From Phyllobacterium lublinensis (GTDB taxonomy: Bacteria > Pseudomonadota > Alphaproteobacteria > Rhizobiales > Rhizobiaceae): a stretch of DNA of 64,000 bases. Of the stretch, positions 40,314-55,529 are shown piece after piece. Under the pieces are notes generated by a model. The model was given only the letters and a program-made list of their open reading frames with translations. It had not been told where the DNA came from and searched no databases. Both the position numbers and the translations under genes were made by a program. How positions within the stretch are numbered: position 1 is the first letter of the stretch; each line of letters starts with the position of its first letter. The stretch spans positions 243,344 to 307,343 of the forward strand of contig NZ_JAIUDQ010000005.1 in assembly GCF_020164435.1 (NCBI RefSeq), read 5' to 3'.

Positions 40314-41489
40314 TTACTCAATGATCGACGATACGATGCCTGCACCGACGGTGCGGCCACCTTCACGGATAGCGAAGCGCAGCTTCTCTTCCATCGCGAT
40401 CGGCACGATCAGCGTCACATCAACTGCGATGTTGTCGCCGGGCATGACCATTTCCGTGCCTTCCGGCAGCGTCACAACACCCGTCACGTCGGTCGTGCGG
40501 AAGTAGAACTGCGGACGGTAGTTGGAGAAGAATGGCGTATGACGGCCACCCTCGTCCTTGGTCAGGATATAGGCTTCCGCCTTGAACTTCGTGTGCGGCT
40601 TGACCGAACCCGGCTTGGCCAGGATCTGGCCGCGCTCGACGTCTTCACGGCCAACGCCGCGGATCAGCGCACCGATGTTGTCGCCAGCCTGGCCCTGATC
40701 GAGCAGCTTGCGGAACATTTCAACGCCGGTAACCGTCGTCTTCGTCGTCGGCTTGATGCCGATGATTTCGACTTCTTCACCAACCTTGACGATCCCGCGC
40801 TCGACGCGGCCCGTCACAACCGTACCACGGCCGGAAATCGAGAAAACGTCTTCGATCGGCATCAGGAACGGCTGGTCAACCGGACGCTCCGGCGTCGGAA
40901 TGTACTTGTCGACTTCCGCCATCAGCGCACGAACCGCGTCTTCGCCGATTTCCTTGTTGCTGTCTTCCAGCGCAGCCAAAGCCGAACCCTTGACGATCGG
41001 AATGTCGTCGCCCGGGAAATCGTACTTCGACAGAAGCTCGCGAACCTCAAGCTCAACCAGCTCGAGAAGCTCGGCATCGTCAACCTGGTCAACCTTGTTC
41101 AGGAAAACCACGATCGCCGGAACGCCAACCTGACGGGCAAGCAGGATGTGCTCGCGCGTCTGCGGCATCGGGCCGTCGGCTGCCGAAACAACCAGGATCG
41201 CGCCGTCCATCTGCGCAGCACCGGTGATCATGTTCTTCACATAGTCGGCGTGGCCGGGGCAATCGACGTGCGCGTAGTGACGCGCTGGCGTCTCATATTC
41301 AACGTGCGCCGTCGAGATCGTGATGCCGCGCGCCTTTTCTTCCGGTGCCGCGTCGATCTGGTCGTACGCCTTGTACTCACCAAAATACTTCGTAATCGCG
41401 GCCGTCAACGACGTCTTGCCATGGTCAACGTGACCAATCGTGCCAATGTTGACGTGCGGCTTGTTACGTTCAAACTTGCTCTTAGCCAT
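40314..41489 (-). CDS. tufA: Elongation factor Tu, copy in the str cluster
   Basis: This GTPase of 391 residues delivers aminoacyl-tRNA to the ribosome. It has the G1 motif [11 protein letters not shown]3 [10 protein letters not shown]4 FLNKVDQ and the domain 2 segment [13 protein letters not shown]. The protein is identical to the second copy at 58,214, and the DNA is identical through the coding region and for four bases beyond the stop. Upstream and downstream flanks differ, so the match stops at the gene edges. Confidence 0.99.
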   Translation of the reverse strand: MAKSKFERNKPHVNIGTIGHVDHGKTSLTAAITKYFGEYKAYDQIDAAPEEKARGITISTAHVEYETPARHYAHVDCPGHADYVKNMITGAAQMDGAILVVSAADGPMPQTREHILLARQVGVPAIVVFLNKVDQVDDAELLELVELEVRELLSKYDFPGDDIPIVKGSALAALEDSNKEIGEDAVRALMAEVDKYIPTPERPVDQPFLMPIEDVFSISGRGTVVTGRVERGIVKVGEEVEIIGIKPTTKTTVTGVEMFRKLLDQGQAGDNIGALIRGVGREDVERGQILAKPGSVKPHTKFKAEAYILTKDEGGRHTPFFSNYRPQFYFRTTDVTGVVTLPEGTEMVMPGDNIAVDVTLIVPIAMEEKLRFAIREGGRTVGAGIVSSIIE

Positions 41490-41554
41490 CTGAGCTCTCC
41501 GTTATTATGTTCGCCTGCTCAGGCTCAACTCAACTGTCACGCGCAACCTTATGG

Positions 41555-43642
41555 TTACGCAAACTTCTTCTGAATTTCCTGCGCGACTGCTGTCGGAACA
41601 GGTTCGTAGTGATCGAACTGCATGGTGTACTGCGCACGACCCTGGCTCATCGAACGCAGGTTGCTCACATAACCAAACATGTTGGCCAGCGGCACGTTTG
41701 CATTGACGACAGTCGCGATACCACGAGCTTCCGTGCCCGAAATCTGACCGCGACGTGAGTTCAGATCGCCGATCACGTCACCGACGTAATCTTCAGGGGT
41801 AACAACCTCGACCTTCATGATCGGCTCGAGCAGCTGGGCACCGGCCTTCTGCGCACCTTCGCGGAATGCAGCGCGGGCTGCGATTTCGAAGGCGAGAACC
41901 GAGGAGTCCACATCATGGTAGGCACCGTCGATCAGCGTGGCTTTCACGCCGAGCATCGGGAAGCCTGCGAGCGGACCCGCACCCATGACGCTCAAGATAC
42001 CCTTTTCAACACCGGGGATGTATTCCTTCGGAATGGCACCACCGACGATCTTCGATTCGAAGATGAACTCGTCGCCATCATGCGGCTCGAAGATGACCTT
42101 GATGCGGGCGAACTGACCCGAACCACCGGACTGCTTCTTGTGCGTGTAGTCGATCTCGGCCTTGCGGGTGATCGATTCACGGTAGGCAACCTGGGGGTTA
42201 CCGACATTCGCCTCGACCTTGAACTCGCGACGCATACGGTCAACGAGGATGTCCAGATGAAGCTCGCCCATGCCGGAAATGATGGTCTGACCGGATTCTT
42301 CGTCCGACTTGACGCGGAAAGAAGGATCTTCAGCGGCAAGACGATTGAGCGCGAGGCCCATCTTTTCCTGGTCGGCCTTGGTCTTCGGCTCGATCGCGAT
42401 CGAAATGACTGGCTCCGGGAACACCATGCGCTCCAGGATAACCGGCTTCAGCGGATCGCAAAGCGTGTCACCCGTTGTGGTTTCCTTGAGGCCCGCCAGG
42501 GCAACGATGTCGCCGGCAAATGCTTCTTCAATGTCTTCACGCGAGTTGGAATGCATCTGCAGCATGCGGCCGATACGTTCACGCTTGAGCTTAACCGTGT
42601 TGTCGAGCGAAATGCCCTTGGTCAGCTTGCCGGAATAGATGCGGCAGAAAGTCAGCGAACCAACGAACGGATCGTTCATGATCTTGAATGCAAGCATCGA
42701 CAAAGGCTCTTCGTCAGACGACTTGCGAACTGTTTCAGCATCGGTCTTCGGATCAATGCCCTTGATCGCCGGAACATCGACTGGCGAAGGCAAGAATTCA
42801 ACGACACCGTCGAGAAGCGGCTGCACGCCCTTGTTCTTGAAGGCCGAACCGCAGAATACCGGATGGAACTCAACGCGGCAGGTGCCGATACGGATCAGCT
42901 GACGCAGCTTCTCATTGTCCGGCATGTTGCCTTCGAGATAAGCTTCCATGGCAGCTTCCTCGACCTCAACAGCGGTCTCGATGAGCTTTTCGCGGAACTC
43001 TTCAGCACGGTCCTTCAGGTCAGCCGGGATCTCTACGACATCCCACTGCGCACCGAGCTGTTCGTCGCGCCAGACAAGTGCCTTCATTTCGATCAGGTCG
43101 ATAACGCCCTTGAACTCGTTTTCAGCGCCGATCGGCAGCTGCATGACGAGCGCCTTGGCACCAAGACGGCTCTTGACCATCTCGACGCAGCGATAGAAGT
43201 CAGCGCCGGTCTTGTCCATCTTGTTGACGAAGATCATGCGCGGGACATGATACTTCTCAGCCTGACGCCAGACGGTTTCAGTCTGCGGCTCAACACCGGC
43301 ATTCGCATCGAGCAGTGCAATTGCACCGTCTAGAACGCGCAGCGAGCGCTCAACTTCGATCGTGAAATCGACGTGACCAGGCGTGTCGATGATGTTGAAA
43401 CGGCGCATCTTGCCATCACGGCCCTTCCAGAACGTGGTGGTCGCAGCGGAAGTGATCGTGATGCCACGCTCCTGCTCCTGCTCCATCCAGTCCATGGTGG
43501 CGGCACCGTCGTGGACTTCACCGATCTTGTGCGACTTACCAGTGTAGTAAAGGATACGCTCGGTGGTCGTGGTCTTGCCGGCGTCGATGTGCGCCATGAT
43601 ACCGAAATTACGGTAGTCTTCGATTTTATATTCGCGGGCCAT
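41555..43642 (-). CDS. fusA: Elongation factor G
   Basis: This translocation GTPase has 695 residues. It starts [20 protein letters not shown] and contains [35 protein letters not shown] and the C-terminal domain text [20 protein letters not shown]. It lies between rpsG and tufA. Confidence 0.99.
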   Translation of the reverse strand: MAREYKIEDYRNFGIMAHIDAGKTTTTERILYYTGKSHKIGEVHDGAATMDWMEQEQERGITITSAATTTFWKGRDGKMRRFNIIDTPGHVDFTIEVERSLRVLDGAIALLDANAGVEPQTETVWRQAEKYHVPRMIFVNKMDKTGADFYRCVEMVKSRLGAKALVMQLPIGAENEFKGVIDLIEMKALVWRDEQLGAQWDVVEIPADLKDRAEEFREKLIETAVEVEEAAMEAYLEGNMPDNEKLRQLIRIGTCRVEFHPVFCGSAFKNKGVQPLLDGVVEFLPSPVDVPAIKGIDPKTDAETVRKSSDEEPLSMLAFKIMNDPFVGSLTFCRIYSGKLTKGISLDNTVKLKRERIGRMLQMHSNSREDIEEAFAGDIVALAGLKETTTGDTLCDPLKPVILERMVFPEPVISIAIEPKTKADQEKMGLALNRLAAEDPSFRVKSDEESGQTIISGMGELHLDILVDRMRREFKVEANVGNPQVAYRESITRKAEIDYTHKKQSGGSGQFARIKVIFEPHDGDEFIFESKIVGGAIPKEYIPGVEKGILSVMGAGPLAGFPMLGVKATLIDGAYHDVDSSVLAFEIAARAAFREGAQKAGAQLLEPIMKVEVVTPEDYVGDVIGDLNSRRGQISGTEARGIATVVNANVPLANMFGYVSNLRSMSQGRAQYTMQFDHYEPVPTAVAQEIQKKFA

Positions 43643-43675
43643 GATAGGGTGCCTTCAAGAATAGGGTTTCGACGA

Positions 43676-44146
43676 TTACCAGCGGTAATGCGAGAATGCG
43701 CGGTTGGCTTCTGCCATGCGATGCGTGTCTTCACGCTTCTTCACAGCCGAGCCACGGTTGTTCGCAGCATCCAGGAGTTCACCGGACAGGCGATCGATCA
43801 TTGTCGTCTCATTGCGGCCGCGGGCTGCATTGATGAGCCAACGGATGGCAAGTGCCTGGCGGCGCTCCGGACGAACGTCGACCGGCACCTGGTACGTTGC
43901 ACCACCAACGCGGCGCGAACGCACTTCGACGTGCGGCGCCACATTATCGAGAGCCTGATGGAACAGGGCAACCGGCTCCTGCTTGCTCTTGGCTTCAACG
44001 GACTCAAGCGCACCGTAAACGATACGCTCAGCAATCGACTTCTTGCCATGATGCATGACTGCATTCATGAACTTGGTCAGAACGAGATCGCCGAACTTCG
44101 GATCCGGATTGATCTCACGCTTTTCTGCACTATGGCGTCTGGACAT
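43676..44146 (-). CDS. rpsG: 30S ribosomal protein S7
   Basis: This 156-residue protein starts assembly of the 30S head. It starts [20 protein letters not shown] and contains [20 protein letters not shown] and [13 protein letters not shown] at the end. In E. coli S7 regulates the str operon. Confidence 0.99.
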   Translation of the reverse strand: MSRRHSAEKREINPDPKFGDLVLTKFMNAVMHHGKKSIAERIVYGALESVEAKSKQEPVALFHQALDNVAPHVEVRSRRVGGATYQVPVDVRPERRQALAIRWLINAARGRNETTMIDRLSGELLDAANNRGSAVKKREDTHRMAEANRAFSHYRW

Positions 44147-44206
44147 ATTCTCTGTCTCTTATCTGCATCGGGTTGACCTACCTGGTGGCCAAAGTCCCGG
44201 AAAATC

Positions 44207-44578
44207 TTACTTCGGACGCTTCGCACCGTACTTGGAACGGCGCTGCTTGCGGTTCTTGACACCCTGGGTATCGAGAACGCCGCGGATGATGTGGTAACGA
44301 ACACCCGGCAAATCCTTTACACGGCCGCCGCGGATCATCACGACGGAGTGTTCCTGAAGGTTGTGACCCTCACCCGGAATATATCCGATGACTTCAAATC
44401 CGTTCGTCAGACGCACCTTGGCGACCTTACGCAGAGCCGAGTTCGGCTTCTTCGGGGTCGTCGTATAGACGCGGGTGCAAACGCCGCGCTTCTGCGGGTT
44501 TTCCTGCAGAGCAGGTACTTTATTGCGCTTTACCGGCGCAGTGCGCGGCTTGCGGATCAGCTGGTTTACGGTAGGCAT
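44207..44578 (-). CDS. rpsL: 30S ribosomal protein S12
   Basis: This 123-residue decoding-centre protein has [20 protein letters not shown] and [20 protein letters not shown]. The lysines equivalent to E. coli Lys42/43 and Lys87/88 are the streptomycin-sensitive wild-type residues. It is the first gene of the superoperon and is preceded by a promoter and a long hairpin. Confidence 0.99.
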   Translation of the reverse strand: MPTVNQLIRKPRTAPVKRNKVPALQENPQKRGVCTRVYTTTPKKPNSALRKVAKVRLTNGFEVIGYIPGEGHNLQEHSVVMIRGGRVKDLPGVRYHIIRGVLDTQGVKNRKQRRSKYGAKRPK

Positions 44579-44650
44579 TCAACCTTCCCTCTTTCACAAA
44601 TCTCGTATCTTCGCCCGTCAGGGCCGTTTCAGCGCCATGCTCATGCACGA

Positions 44651-44690
44651 ATTCGGGCAAAGAAACCACCGCGAGGTGGCTTGCCCGAAT
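44651..44690 (-). promoter_or_regulatory. Long hairpin in the rpsL leader
   Basis: ATTCGGGCAA (44,651-44,660) is the exact inverse of TTGCCCGAAT (44,681-44,690). CCACC (44,666-44,670) and GGTGG (44,675-44,679) form an inner stem with a GCGA loop. It would be transcribed in the rpsL leader, about 70-110 bases before the start. There is no T-run, so it is not a simple terminator. A regulatory leader is inferred. Confidence 0.6.
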
Positions 44691-44824
44691 AAAAGCAGAG
44701 GAAGCCCTATTGACTTCATGCGAGCGGCAAATTGCATTTCGATCGTAAAACGAACCCTGTTTGAGATGAACTCCAGAGCGCGTCGCTCCGAAAGGGCCAA
44801 TCTCACATCGGCTCAGATGGGCTG

Positions 44825-44853
44825 CTGATACTGTGTCGCCGGGCTCGCGTCAA
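44825..44853 (-). promoter_or_regulatory. Candidate sigma-70 promoter of the rpsL superoperon
   Basis: On the minus strand, TTGACG (44,848-44,853) and TATCAG (44,825-44,830) are 17 bases apart. This is about 250 bases before the rpsL start, leaving a long leader that contains the hairpin at 44,651. Confidence 0.55.
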
Positions 44854-45048
44854 GCCTGAACCCTAAATATTATTAAGGATTGCAGCGTTTGCCGGCGCTT
44901 TGCGGCCTGCGTGAAAGATAGTTTCGCCGACAAGGCCCAAATTCAAGCAAAATTTCAAACCTTGCACAGGGATTTCGGCCTGAACCATGGTACGAAGCAT
45001 GAGTTTAGCATTTTTACGCCCGCAGAACCGGGAATCAGGAATCACTCA

Positions 45049-45330
45049 ATGTCGTCAGCACCACCCGAGCCGAAACCCGTCCATTTGATTGTCGCGGACG
45101 TCTGGAAGAACAAGGAAGACGAGCCCCGCCAGGTCCACCTGCTTCTGATGAGCGACGATACCGACAATCTCGTCAATATCGCATTGCAGCTCCTCGCCAA
45201 TGAAGGCTACGACGAAGCGGAGCTCCTGGAGATCGGCACTCTCACCGAGCAGCCCGACGAAGAGCCACATCTGTCTGCCTACAAGAACGCCCTCACCGGC
45301 CAGGCCGCGCTTATCGAGTTCAACGAGTAA
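45049..45330 (+). CDS. Conserved hypothetical protein (93 residues)
   Basis: The ATG at 45049 has AGGA eight bases before it and gives MSSAPPEPKPVHLIVADVWK. The product is acidic, with no signal or membrane segment. It has the text DEPRQVHLLLMSDDTDNLVN and LLANEGYDEAELLEIGTLTE, which looks like a compact alpha/beta protein. It lies between rpsL and rpoC on the opposite strand, converging with rpoC and diverging from rpsL. I do not recognise the family; the reading frame is kept by good codon use and its ribosome site. Confidence 0.7.
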   Translation: MSSAPPEPKPVHLIVADVWKNKEDEPRQVHLLLMSDDTDNLVNIALQLLANEGYDEAELLEIGTLTEQPDEEPHLSAYKNALTGQAALIEFNE

Positions 45331-45333
45331 TCA

Positions 45334-45364
45334 CCTCATCGAGCAAGTGAGGCAGGCTTTTTTT
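45334..45364 (+). terminator. Probable terminator after the 93-residue protein gene
   Basis: CCTCA (45,334-45,338) and TGAGG (45,348-45,352) form a short stem, with seven T residues at 45,358-45,364. The T-run is six bases away from the stem, so the match is moderate. Confidence 0.5.
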
Positions 45365-45509
45365 GTGCGGCAACGCTCGTCGGCTGGACACGTCTCGGCC
45401 GATTCCACAAAGCAACAAGCGAAAACCGCCGAGGAACTGGCGAATTCGGTCCAGAATTTTCCACCTGCATTTGTAAAACAGACGTATCTGGTTGAATCCG
45501 GAATAAAGA

Positions 45510-45543
45510 AAAGGCCGCCCGAGATTTCTCTGGGGCGGCCTTT
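45510..45543. terminator. Terminator of rpoC (bidirectional)
   Basis: AAAGGCCGCCC (45,510-45,520) pairs with GGGCGGCCTTT (45,533-45,543) around a 12-base loop. On the minus strand it is followed by TTCTTTATT-like T-rich DNA. It lies about 20 bases beyond the rpoC stop. Confidence 0.9.
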
Positions 45544-45563
45544 GATTTTATCGGCGAACGGCC

Positions 45564-49772
<4,209 letters not shown>

Positions 49773-49879
49773 GCCGTTTCTCCATGGGGCAGAAAGTGCC
49801 CTCTGCTTGCGATGGTGCCCGCCGCCGCGGTCCATCTAGATCAAATGCCGCTTCTGCAGCGGCTCGAAACATACCGGAC

Positions 49880-49914
49880 GGGTGCGCAGCATGACTGCGC
49901 ACCCTTCCTTTTTT
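49880..49914 (+). terminator. Terminator-like hairpin facing the plus strand, between rpoB and rpoC
   Basis: GGGTGCGCAG (49,880-49,889) pairs with CTGCGCACCC (49,895-49,904) around CATGA, and TTCCTTTTTT follows on the plus strand. The T-run lies on the strand opposite to rpoBC, so in sense it would be only a hairpin while it would stop antisense transcription. Confidence 0.7.
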
Positions 49915-52900
49915 ACTCGGCAGCGTCGGGCAAGGCCTGCTGCTGTGGTTCGAGCTGACGCGTATCGTCAAGCTCGACATTGAGACCGAGCGAGCGCATT
50001 TCCTTGACGAGAACGTTGAAGCTCTCCGGAATGCCGGCCTCGAACGTATCGTCGCCGCGGACAATCGCTTCGTAGACCTTGGTACGACCGGCGACGTCGT
50101 CGGACTTGACCGTGAGCATTTCCTGCAGCGTGTAAGCCGCACCATATGCTTCAAGGGCCCAGACCTCCATTTCACCGAAGCGCTGGCCACCGAACTGGGC
50201 CTTACCACCCAGGGGCTGCTGCGTAACGAGCGAGTATGGTCCGATCGAACGGGCATGGATCTTGTCGTCGACCAGGTGGTGCAGCTTCAGCATATAGATG
50301 TAGCCGACAGTCACCTGACGATCGAAAGTTTCACCCGTACGTCCGTCGTAAAGTGTCGACTGACCGGAGGACTTCAGGCCCGCCTGTTCCAGCATCACAT
50401 TGATGTCCGGTTCATGCGCACCGTCGAATACCGGCGTTGCAATCGACACACCGCGCTTCATCTGCTCGCCAAGACGAACGATGCTCTCATCGTCGTAGTT
50501 GCGAACCGGCTCATTGCGGTCATTGTCCGGAATGATCGATTCAATCGTCATTCTCAGCGGTGCAATATCGCCCTGTGCCTTGTAGGCTTCGATCAGTTCC
50601 CCGATCTTCTTGCCCATGCCGGCGCAAGCCCAGCCCAGATGCGTCTCGAGGATCTGCCCGACGTTCATGCGGCTTGGCACGCCAAGCGGATTGAGCACGA
50701 TGTCGACATGCGTTCCGTCTTCAAGGAACGGCATATCCTCAACAGCGGCGATACGTGAAACAACGCCCTTGTTGCCGTGACGGCCAGCCATCTTGTCGCC
50801 TGGCTGGATCTTGCGCTTCACAGCGACGAAGACCTTGACCATCTTCATGACGCCAGGAGGCATCTCGTCACCGCGCTGGACCTTCTCGACCTTGTCCATG
50901 AAACGCTGCTCGAGCAACTTCTTGGAGTCATCGTACTGGTTGCGTAGAGCTTCGATCTCGCCCTGGATCTTCTCGTCCTCGACGGCAAACTGCCACCACT
51001 GCGAACGCGGGAACTCACCCATGACGTCCTGCGTGACGACGGTGCCCTTCTTGAACGCCTTTGGTCCGGCAACAGCGGCCTTGCCCGTGAGAACGTCAGC
51101 CAAGCGGCCATAGACGTTGCGGTCAAGGATAGCCTGTTCGTCGTCACGGTCCTTGGCCAAACGCTCGATTTCCTCGCGTTCGATAGCCATGGCACGTTCG
51201 TCCTTTTCAACGCCGTGGCGATTGAAAACACGAACTTCCACAACCGTACCGTAGGTCCCGGGCGGCATGCGCATCGAGGTGTCGCGGACATCGGACGCCT
51301 TTTCACCGAAGATGGCACGCAGAAGCTTCTCTTCCGGCGTCATCGGGCTTTCACCCTTCGGCGTGATCTTGCCGACGAGGATATCGCCAGGCTGCACTTC
51401 GGCACCGATATAGACAATACCGGCTTCGTCCAGGTTCTTCAGCGCTTCTTCCGAAACGTTCGGAATGTCACGCGTGATTTCTTCCGGTCCAAGCTTCGTA
51501 TCGCGAGCCATGACTTCGAACTCCTCGATATGGATCGAGGTGAAGACGTCATCCGAAACAATCTTCTCGGAGAGAAGGATGGAGTCTTCGTAGTTGTAGC
51601 CATTCCACGGCATGAACGCGACAAGCACGTTGCGGCCGAGTGCCAGATCGCCCAGATCCGTTGACGGACCGTCGGCGATGATGTCGCCCTTTTCGATCCG
51701 GTCACCAACACGCACCAGCGGACGCTGGTTGATGCAGGTATTCTGGTTCGAACGCTGGAACTTCATCAGGCGATAGATATCAACGCCCGACTTGCCCGGA
51801 ACGAGGTCTTCCGTCGCGCGGATAACGATACGGGTCGCATCCACCTGGTCGACGATACCGGTACGGCGTGCGCCAATGGCAGCGCCGGAGTCGCGAGCGA
51901 CGACCGGCTCCATGCCTGTACCGACGAACGGCGCTTCGGCACGCACCAGAGGCACGGCCTGACGCTGCATGTTCGAGCCCATCAGAGCGCGGTTGGCGTC
52001 GTCATTTTCCAGGAACGGAATAAGGGCAGCGGCAACCGAAACGAGCTGCTTCGGCGAGACGTCCATCAGGTCCACGTTTTCACGTGGCGCCATCAGAACT
52101 TCGCCCGCATGACGGCAGACAACGAACTCGTCCGTGAACGCGCCCGAGGCGTCGAGTTCCACATTGGCCTGCGCCACGTGATACTTGGCCTCTTCCATTG
52201 CCGACAGGTAAACGACTTCGTCCGTTACCCTGCCGTCGACGATCTTGCGGTACGGGCTTTCGATGAAGCCGTACTTGTTGACGCGAGCGAAGGTTGCGAG
52301 CGAGTTGATCAGACCGATGTTCGGACCTTCCGGCGTTTCAATCGGGCAGATACGGCCGTAATGCGTCGGATGAACGTCGCGAACTTCGAAGCCGGCGCGC
52401 TCACGGGTCAGACCGCCAGGTCCAAGTGCCGAAAGACGACGCTTATGCGTGATCTCGGAAAGCGGGTTGGTCTGATCCATGAACTGCGACAGCTGCGAGG
52501 AACCGAAGAACTCGCGAACGGCAGCGGCTGCCGGCTTCGCATTGATCAGGTCCTGCGGCATGACGGTATCGATTTCGATGGACGACATGCGTTCCTTGAT
52601 GGCGCGCTCCATGCGAAGCAGACCAACACGGTACTGGTTTTCCATCAATTCGCCGACCGAGCGCACACGGCGGTTGCCGAGATTGTCGATGTCGTCGATT
52701 TCGCCACGGCCATCGCGCAGGTCGACAAGCATCTTGACCACGGCCAGGATGTCTTCCTTGCGCAGGATCCGAACAGTGTCTTCCGCATCCAGATCAAGAC
52801 GCATGTTCATCTTAACGCGGCCAACGGCCGAGAGATCATAGCGTTCCGAATCGAAGAACAGCGACTTGAACATCGCTTCAGCCGAGTCGATCGTTGGCGG

Positions 52901-54052
52901 TTCGCCCGGGCGCATGACACGGTAGATGTCGAAGAGCGCATCCTGGCGGCTTTCGTTCTTGTCCACGGCAAGCGTGTTACGGATGTACGGCCCGATATTG
53001 ACGTGGTCGATATCGAGAACGTTGATCTCTTCCGTGCCGGTATCCAGCAGAACCTTGAGGGTCTTCTCGTCAAGCTCGTCACCAGCCTCGAGATAAACCT
53101 CACCGGTATTATAGTTGACGATGTCTTCGGCAAGGTAGGAGCCGAACAGGTCGTCTTCCGTTGCCTTGATGAACTTGAGGCCCTTTTCGGCAAGCTGCTT
53201 TGCACTGCGTGCAGTCAGCTTCTTGCCGGATTCGAGCACGACTTCGCCGGTGTCGGCGTCGATCACATCGGAAGTGGCCTTGAAACCCTTGAAGCGCTCA
53301 ACGGAGTAAGGAATCCGCCAGCTGTCGCCATCGCGGCTGAAGGTGATGGAATTATAGAATGTTGACAGAATTTCTTCCGAATCCATGCCAAGCGCCATCA
53401 GCAGCGATGTTGCCGGAATCTTGCGACGGCGATCGATACGCGCATAAACGACATCCTTGGCGTCGAACTCGATGTCGAGCCAGGAACCGCGATAAGGAAT
53501 AACACGAGCGGCAAACAGGAGCTTGCCCGACGAATGCGTCTTGCCCTTGTCGTGATCGAAGAACACGCCGGGCGAACGGTGCATCTGCGATACGATCACG
53601 CGCTCGGTGCCATTGACAATGAACGTGCCGTTGTCGGTCATGAGCGGCATGTCGCCCATGTAAACGTCCTGTTCCTTGATGTCCTTGATCGACTTCGCGC
53701 CTGTATCCTCGTCAATATCGAACACGATGAGGCGCAGCGTCACCTTGAGTGGCGCAGCATAGGTCAGATCGCGCTGACGGCATTCGTCAACGTCGAATTT
53801 GGGAGCTTCGAATTCGTACTTGACGAATTCAAGCATGGAAGCACCCGAGAAATCCGAAATCGGGAACACAGACTTGAACACAGCCTGCAGACCTTCATCC
53901 AAACGCCCGCCTTTGGGCTCTTCCACCATCAGAAACTGATCGTAGGAAGCTTTCTGAACCTCGATGAGGTTCGGCATCTCTGCGACTTCCGGAATCTTAC
54001 CGAAAAACTTGCGTACGCGCCTACGACCATTGAAAGAATGGGTCTGAGCCAT
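49913..54052 (-). CDS. rpoB: RNA polymerase beta subunit
   Basis: This 1379-residue subunit carries the catalytic core with beta'. The rifampicin region is [20 protein letters not shown] then [20 protein letters not shown], with no resistance substitution that I can see. Further blocks are [19 protein letters not shown] and [16 protein letters not shown], and the C-terminal [20 protein letters not shown]. The stop is 140 bases before the rpoC start. Confidence 0.99.
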   Translation of the reverse strand: MAQTHSFNGRRRVRKFFGKIPEVAEMPNLIEVQKASYDQFLMVEEPKGGRLDEGLQAVFKSVFPISDFSGASMLEFVKYEFEAPKFDVDECRQRDLTYAAPLKVTLRLIVFDIDEDTGAKSIKDIKEQDVYMGDMPLMTDNGTFIVNGTERVIVSQMHRSPGVFFDHDKGKTHSSGKLLFAARVIPYRGSWLDIEFDAKDVVYARIDRRRKIPATSLLMALGMDSEEILSTFYNSITFSRDGDSWRIPYSVERFKGFKATSDVIDADTGEVVLESGKKLTARSAKQLAEKGLKFIKATEDDLFGSYLAEDIVNYNTGEVYLEAGDELDEKTLKVLLDTGTEEINVLDIDHVNIGPYIRNTLAVDKNESRQDALFDIYRVMRPGEPPTIDSAEAMFKSLFFDSERYDLSAVGRVKMNMRLDLDAEDTVRILRKEDILAVVKMLVDLRDGRGEIDDIDNLGNRRVRSVGELMENQYRVGLLRMERAIKERMSSIEIDTVMPQDLINAKPAAAAVREFFGSSQLSQFMDQTNPLSEITHKRRLSALGPGGLTRERAGFEVRDVHPTHYGRICPIETPEGPNIGLINSLATFARVNKYGFIESPYRKIVDGRVTDEVVYLSAMEEAKYHVAQANVELDASGAFTDEFVVCRHAGEVLMAPRENVDLMDVSPKQLVSVAAALIPFLENDDANRALMGSNMQRQAVPLVRAEAPFVGTGMEPVVARDSGAAIGARRTGIVDQVDATRIVIRATEDLVPGKSGVDIYRLMKFQRSNQNTCINQRPLVRVGDRIEKGDIIADGPSTDLGDLALGRNVLVAFMPWNGYNYEDSILLSEKIVSDDVFTSIHIEEFEVMARDTKLGPEEITRDIPNVSEEALKNLDEAGIVYIGAEVQPGDILVGKITPKGESPMTPEEKLLRAIFGEKASDVRDTSMRMPPGTYGTVVEVRVFNRHGVEKDERAMAIEREEIERLAKDRDDEQAILDRNVYGRLADVLTGKAAVAGPKAFKKGTVVTQDVMGEFPRSQWWQFAVEDEKIQGEIEALRNQYDDSKKLLEQRFMDKVEKVQRGDEMPPGVMKMVKVFVAVKRKIQPGDKMAGRHGNKGVVSRIAAVEDMPFLEDGTHVDIVLNPLGVPSRMNVGQILETHLGWACAGMGKKIGELIEAYKAQGDIAPLRMTIESIIPDNDRNEPVRNYDDESIVRLGEQMKRGVSIATPVFDGAHEPDINVMLEQAGLKSSGQSTLYDGRTGETFDRQVTVGYIYMLKLHHLVDDKIHARSIGPYSLVTQQPLGGKAQFGGQRFGEMEVWALEAYGAAYTLQEMLTVKSDDVAGRTKVYEAIVRGDDTFEAGIPESFNVLVKEMRSLGLNVELDDTRQLEPQQQALPDAAE

Positions 54053-54126
54053 CGTCGCTCCTCGTCTTTATGCCAGAAACTGGCCTGTTTCTTAAAACCG
54101 CATGTGCGGCCCCGTGAACGGGACAA

Positions 54127-54225
54127 AACCCGTTTCCTGAAAGCATCCAGATTGCCGTCAGGAAAAGGGTTCAGTACCGGAACCCCCGAAGGGGAAGTGT
54201 CGGCGGGCAGGTTGCCCTGCCCGCC
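54127..54225 (-). promoter_or_regulatory. Three hairpins in the rplL-rpoB gap (attenuator or processing region)
   Basis: GGCGGGCAGG (54,202-54,211) pairs perfectly with CCTGCCCGCC (54,216-54,225) around TTGC. A CCCC-GAA-GGGG hairpin lies next to it (about 54,183-54,194). A 14-base arm (54,127-54,140) pairs with 54,158-54,171 with one mismatch. No T-run follows on the minus strand. In E. coli this gap holds an attenuator and an RNase III site, so a similar role is inferred. Confidence 0.6.
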
Positions 54226-54238
54226 AAAAACGCGAGAC

Positions 54239-54616
<378 letters not shown>

Positions 54617-54665
54617 TTTGATATTCCTTTACAAGGTTCGATATATTGTGACAGCGAGAACGGCC

Positions 54666-55184
54666 TTATGCCGCTTCGTCCTTCCGGGCATAGGCGCCGA
54701 AAACGCGGGCAAGCTGACCTGCCGGTGCGTTTACGATCTGAGCGATGCGGGTAGCTGGTGTCTGGATCATGCCAACCAGCTTTGCGCGCAACTCGTCGAG
54801 TGATGGAAGTGCGGCCAGAGCCTTTACACCTTCCGGATCGAGAGTTGTTGCTCCCATCGAGCCACCGAGGATGACGAGCTTTTCGTTACCCTTGGCAAAT
54901 TCGATGGCGATCTTTGGTGCCGTAATCGGATCGTTGGAATAGGCAACGAGTGTCTGACCTGTGAACAGGTCAGCGATGCCTTCCGAATCCGTGCCCTGAA
55001 GAGCGATCTTGGCAAGGCGGTTCTTCGCGACTTTAACGGTGCCACCAGCATCACGCATCTTGGAGCGAAGGTCGCTCAGCTGCGCAACGGTGAGACCGGT
55101 ATAGTGGGCCACGACAACTGAACCAGAGTCCTTGAAGACCCCATTCAGCCACGCGACGAATTCGCGCTTTTCCGCTTTTTCCAC
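54666..55184 (-). CDS. rplJ: 50S ribosomal protein L10
   Basis: The protein has 172 residues from the GTG at 55182-55184 with GGAGAGAG before it, giving [20 protein letters not shown]. It carries the L7/L12 stalk. Thirty in-frame codons upstream have no similarity to L10. L10 usually binds its own leader and represses the operon, which fits the 345-base gap ahead of it. Confidence 0.97.
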   Translation of the reverse strand: MEKAEKREFVAWLNGVFKDSGSVVVAHYTGLTVAQLSDLRSKMRDAGGTVKVAKNRLAKIALQGTDSEGIADLFTGQTLVAYSNDPITAPKIAIEFAKGNEKLVILGGSMGATTLDPEGVKALAALPSLDELRAKLVGMIQTPATRIAQIVNAPAGQLARVFGAYARKDEAA

Positions 55185-55529
55185 TGTCTCTCTCCATTTG
55201 GCAGAAACGCATGATTGCGATCCTGCCGGGTTGCCTTTTGCTGCAAGGGGCCAGTTCGAAAACCGGAACCACACAGCACTTGAGGATCCTGTCCCCCTTG
55301 CTTCGCCGAAAACGGCTGCAAGCGAAAGGCAACTACGGTTCGAACCTTGTTCATCGGGCTATGCCCTCAAAACCTGGTTGTTCCACGTCTCATGCGGGCT
55401 CTTGCGATATTAAGGCGAACCACCCGCAATCTCGGACAGGATAACCGGACTTTCATCCGGTTATCCAGGCCCCGAAGGGCCTGGAATTCTTTGTTCTCAA
55501 ACAGTTAAGCTTGAGATTTTATCCAACGG
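55185..55529 (-). promoter_or_regulatory. rplA-rplJ gap: paired hairpins and probable L10 leader
   Basis: Just past rplA are two perfect hairpins. One is GGATAACCGGA (55,439-55,449) with TCCGGTTATCC (55,456-55,466); the other is CCAGGCCC-CGAA-GGGCCTGG (55,465-55,484). About 250 bases without a gene follow to the rplJ start. L10 leaders are well known at this place in bacteria; assignment here is by position, since I could not fold it. Confidence 0.6.

Larger units (their letters stand above)
44579..45048. other. Intergenic region between rpsL and the 93-residue protein gene (470 bases)
   Basis: The region holds the superoperon promoter (44,825-44,853, minus) and a long hairpin (44,651-44,690). 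An in-frame open stretch from 44,911 to 45,048 precedes the plus-strand gene but has no family signature. I see no other feature. Confidence 0.6.

Noticed and set aside
40539..41573. 344-residue plus-strand frame opposite tufA (and its twin at 58,439-59,443)
   Set aside because: The real gene on the other strand is certain, and the frame repeats only because tuf itself is duplicated.
41915..43333. 472-residue plus-strand frame opposite fusA
   Set aside because: Antisense to a certain gene, with shadow-type composition (frequent Asp, Arg, Val and His).
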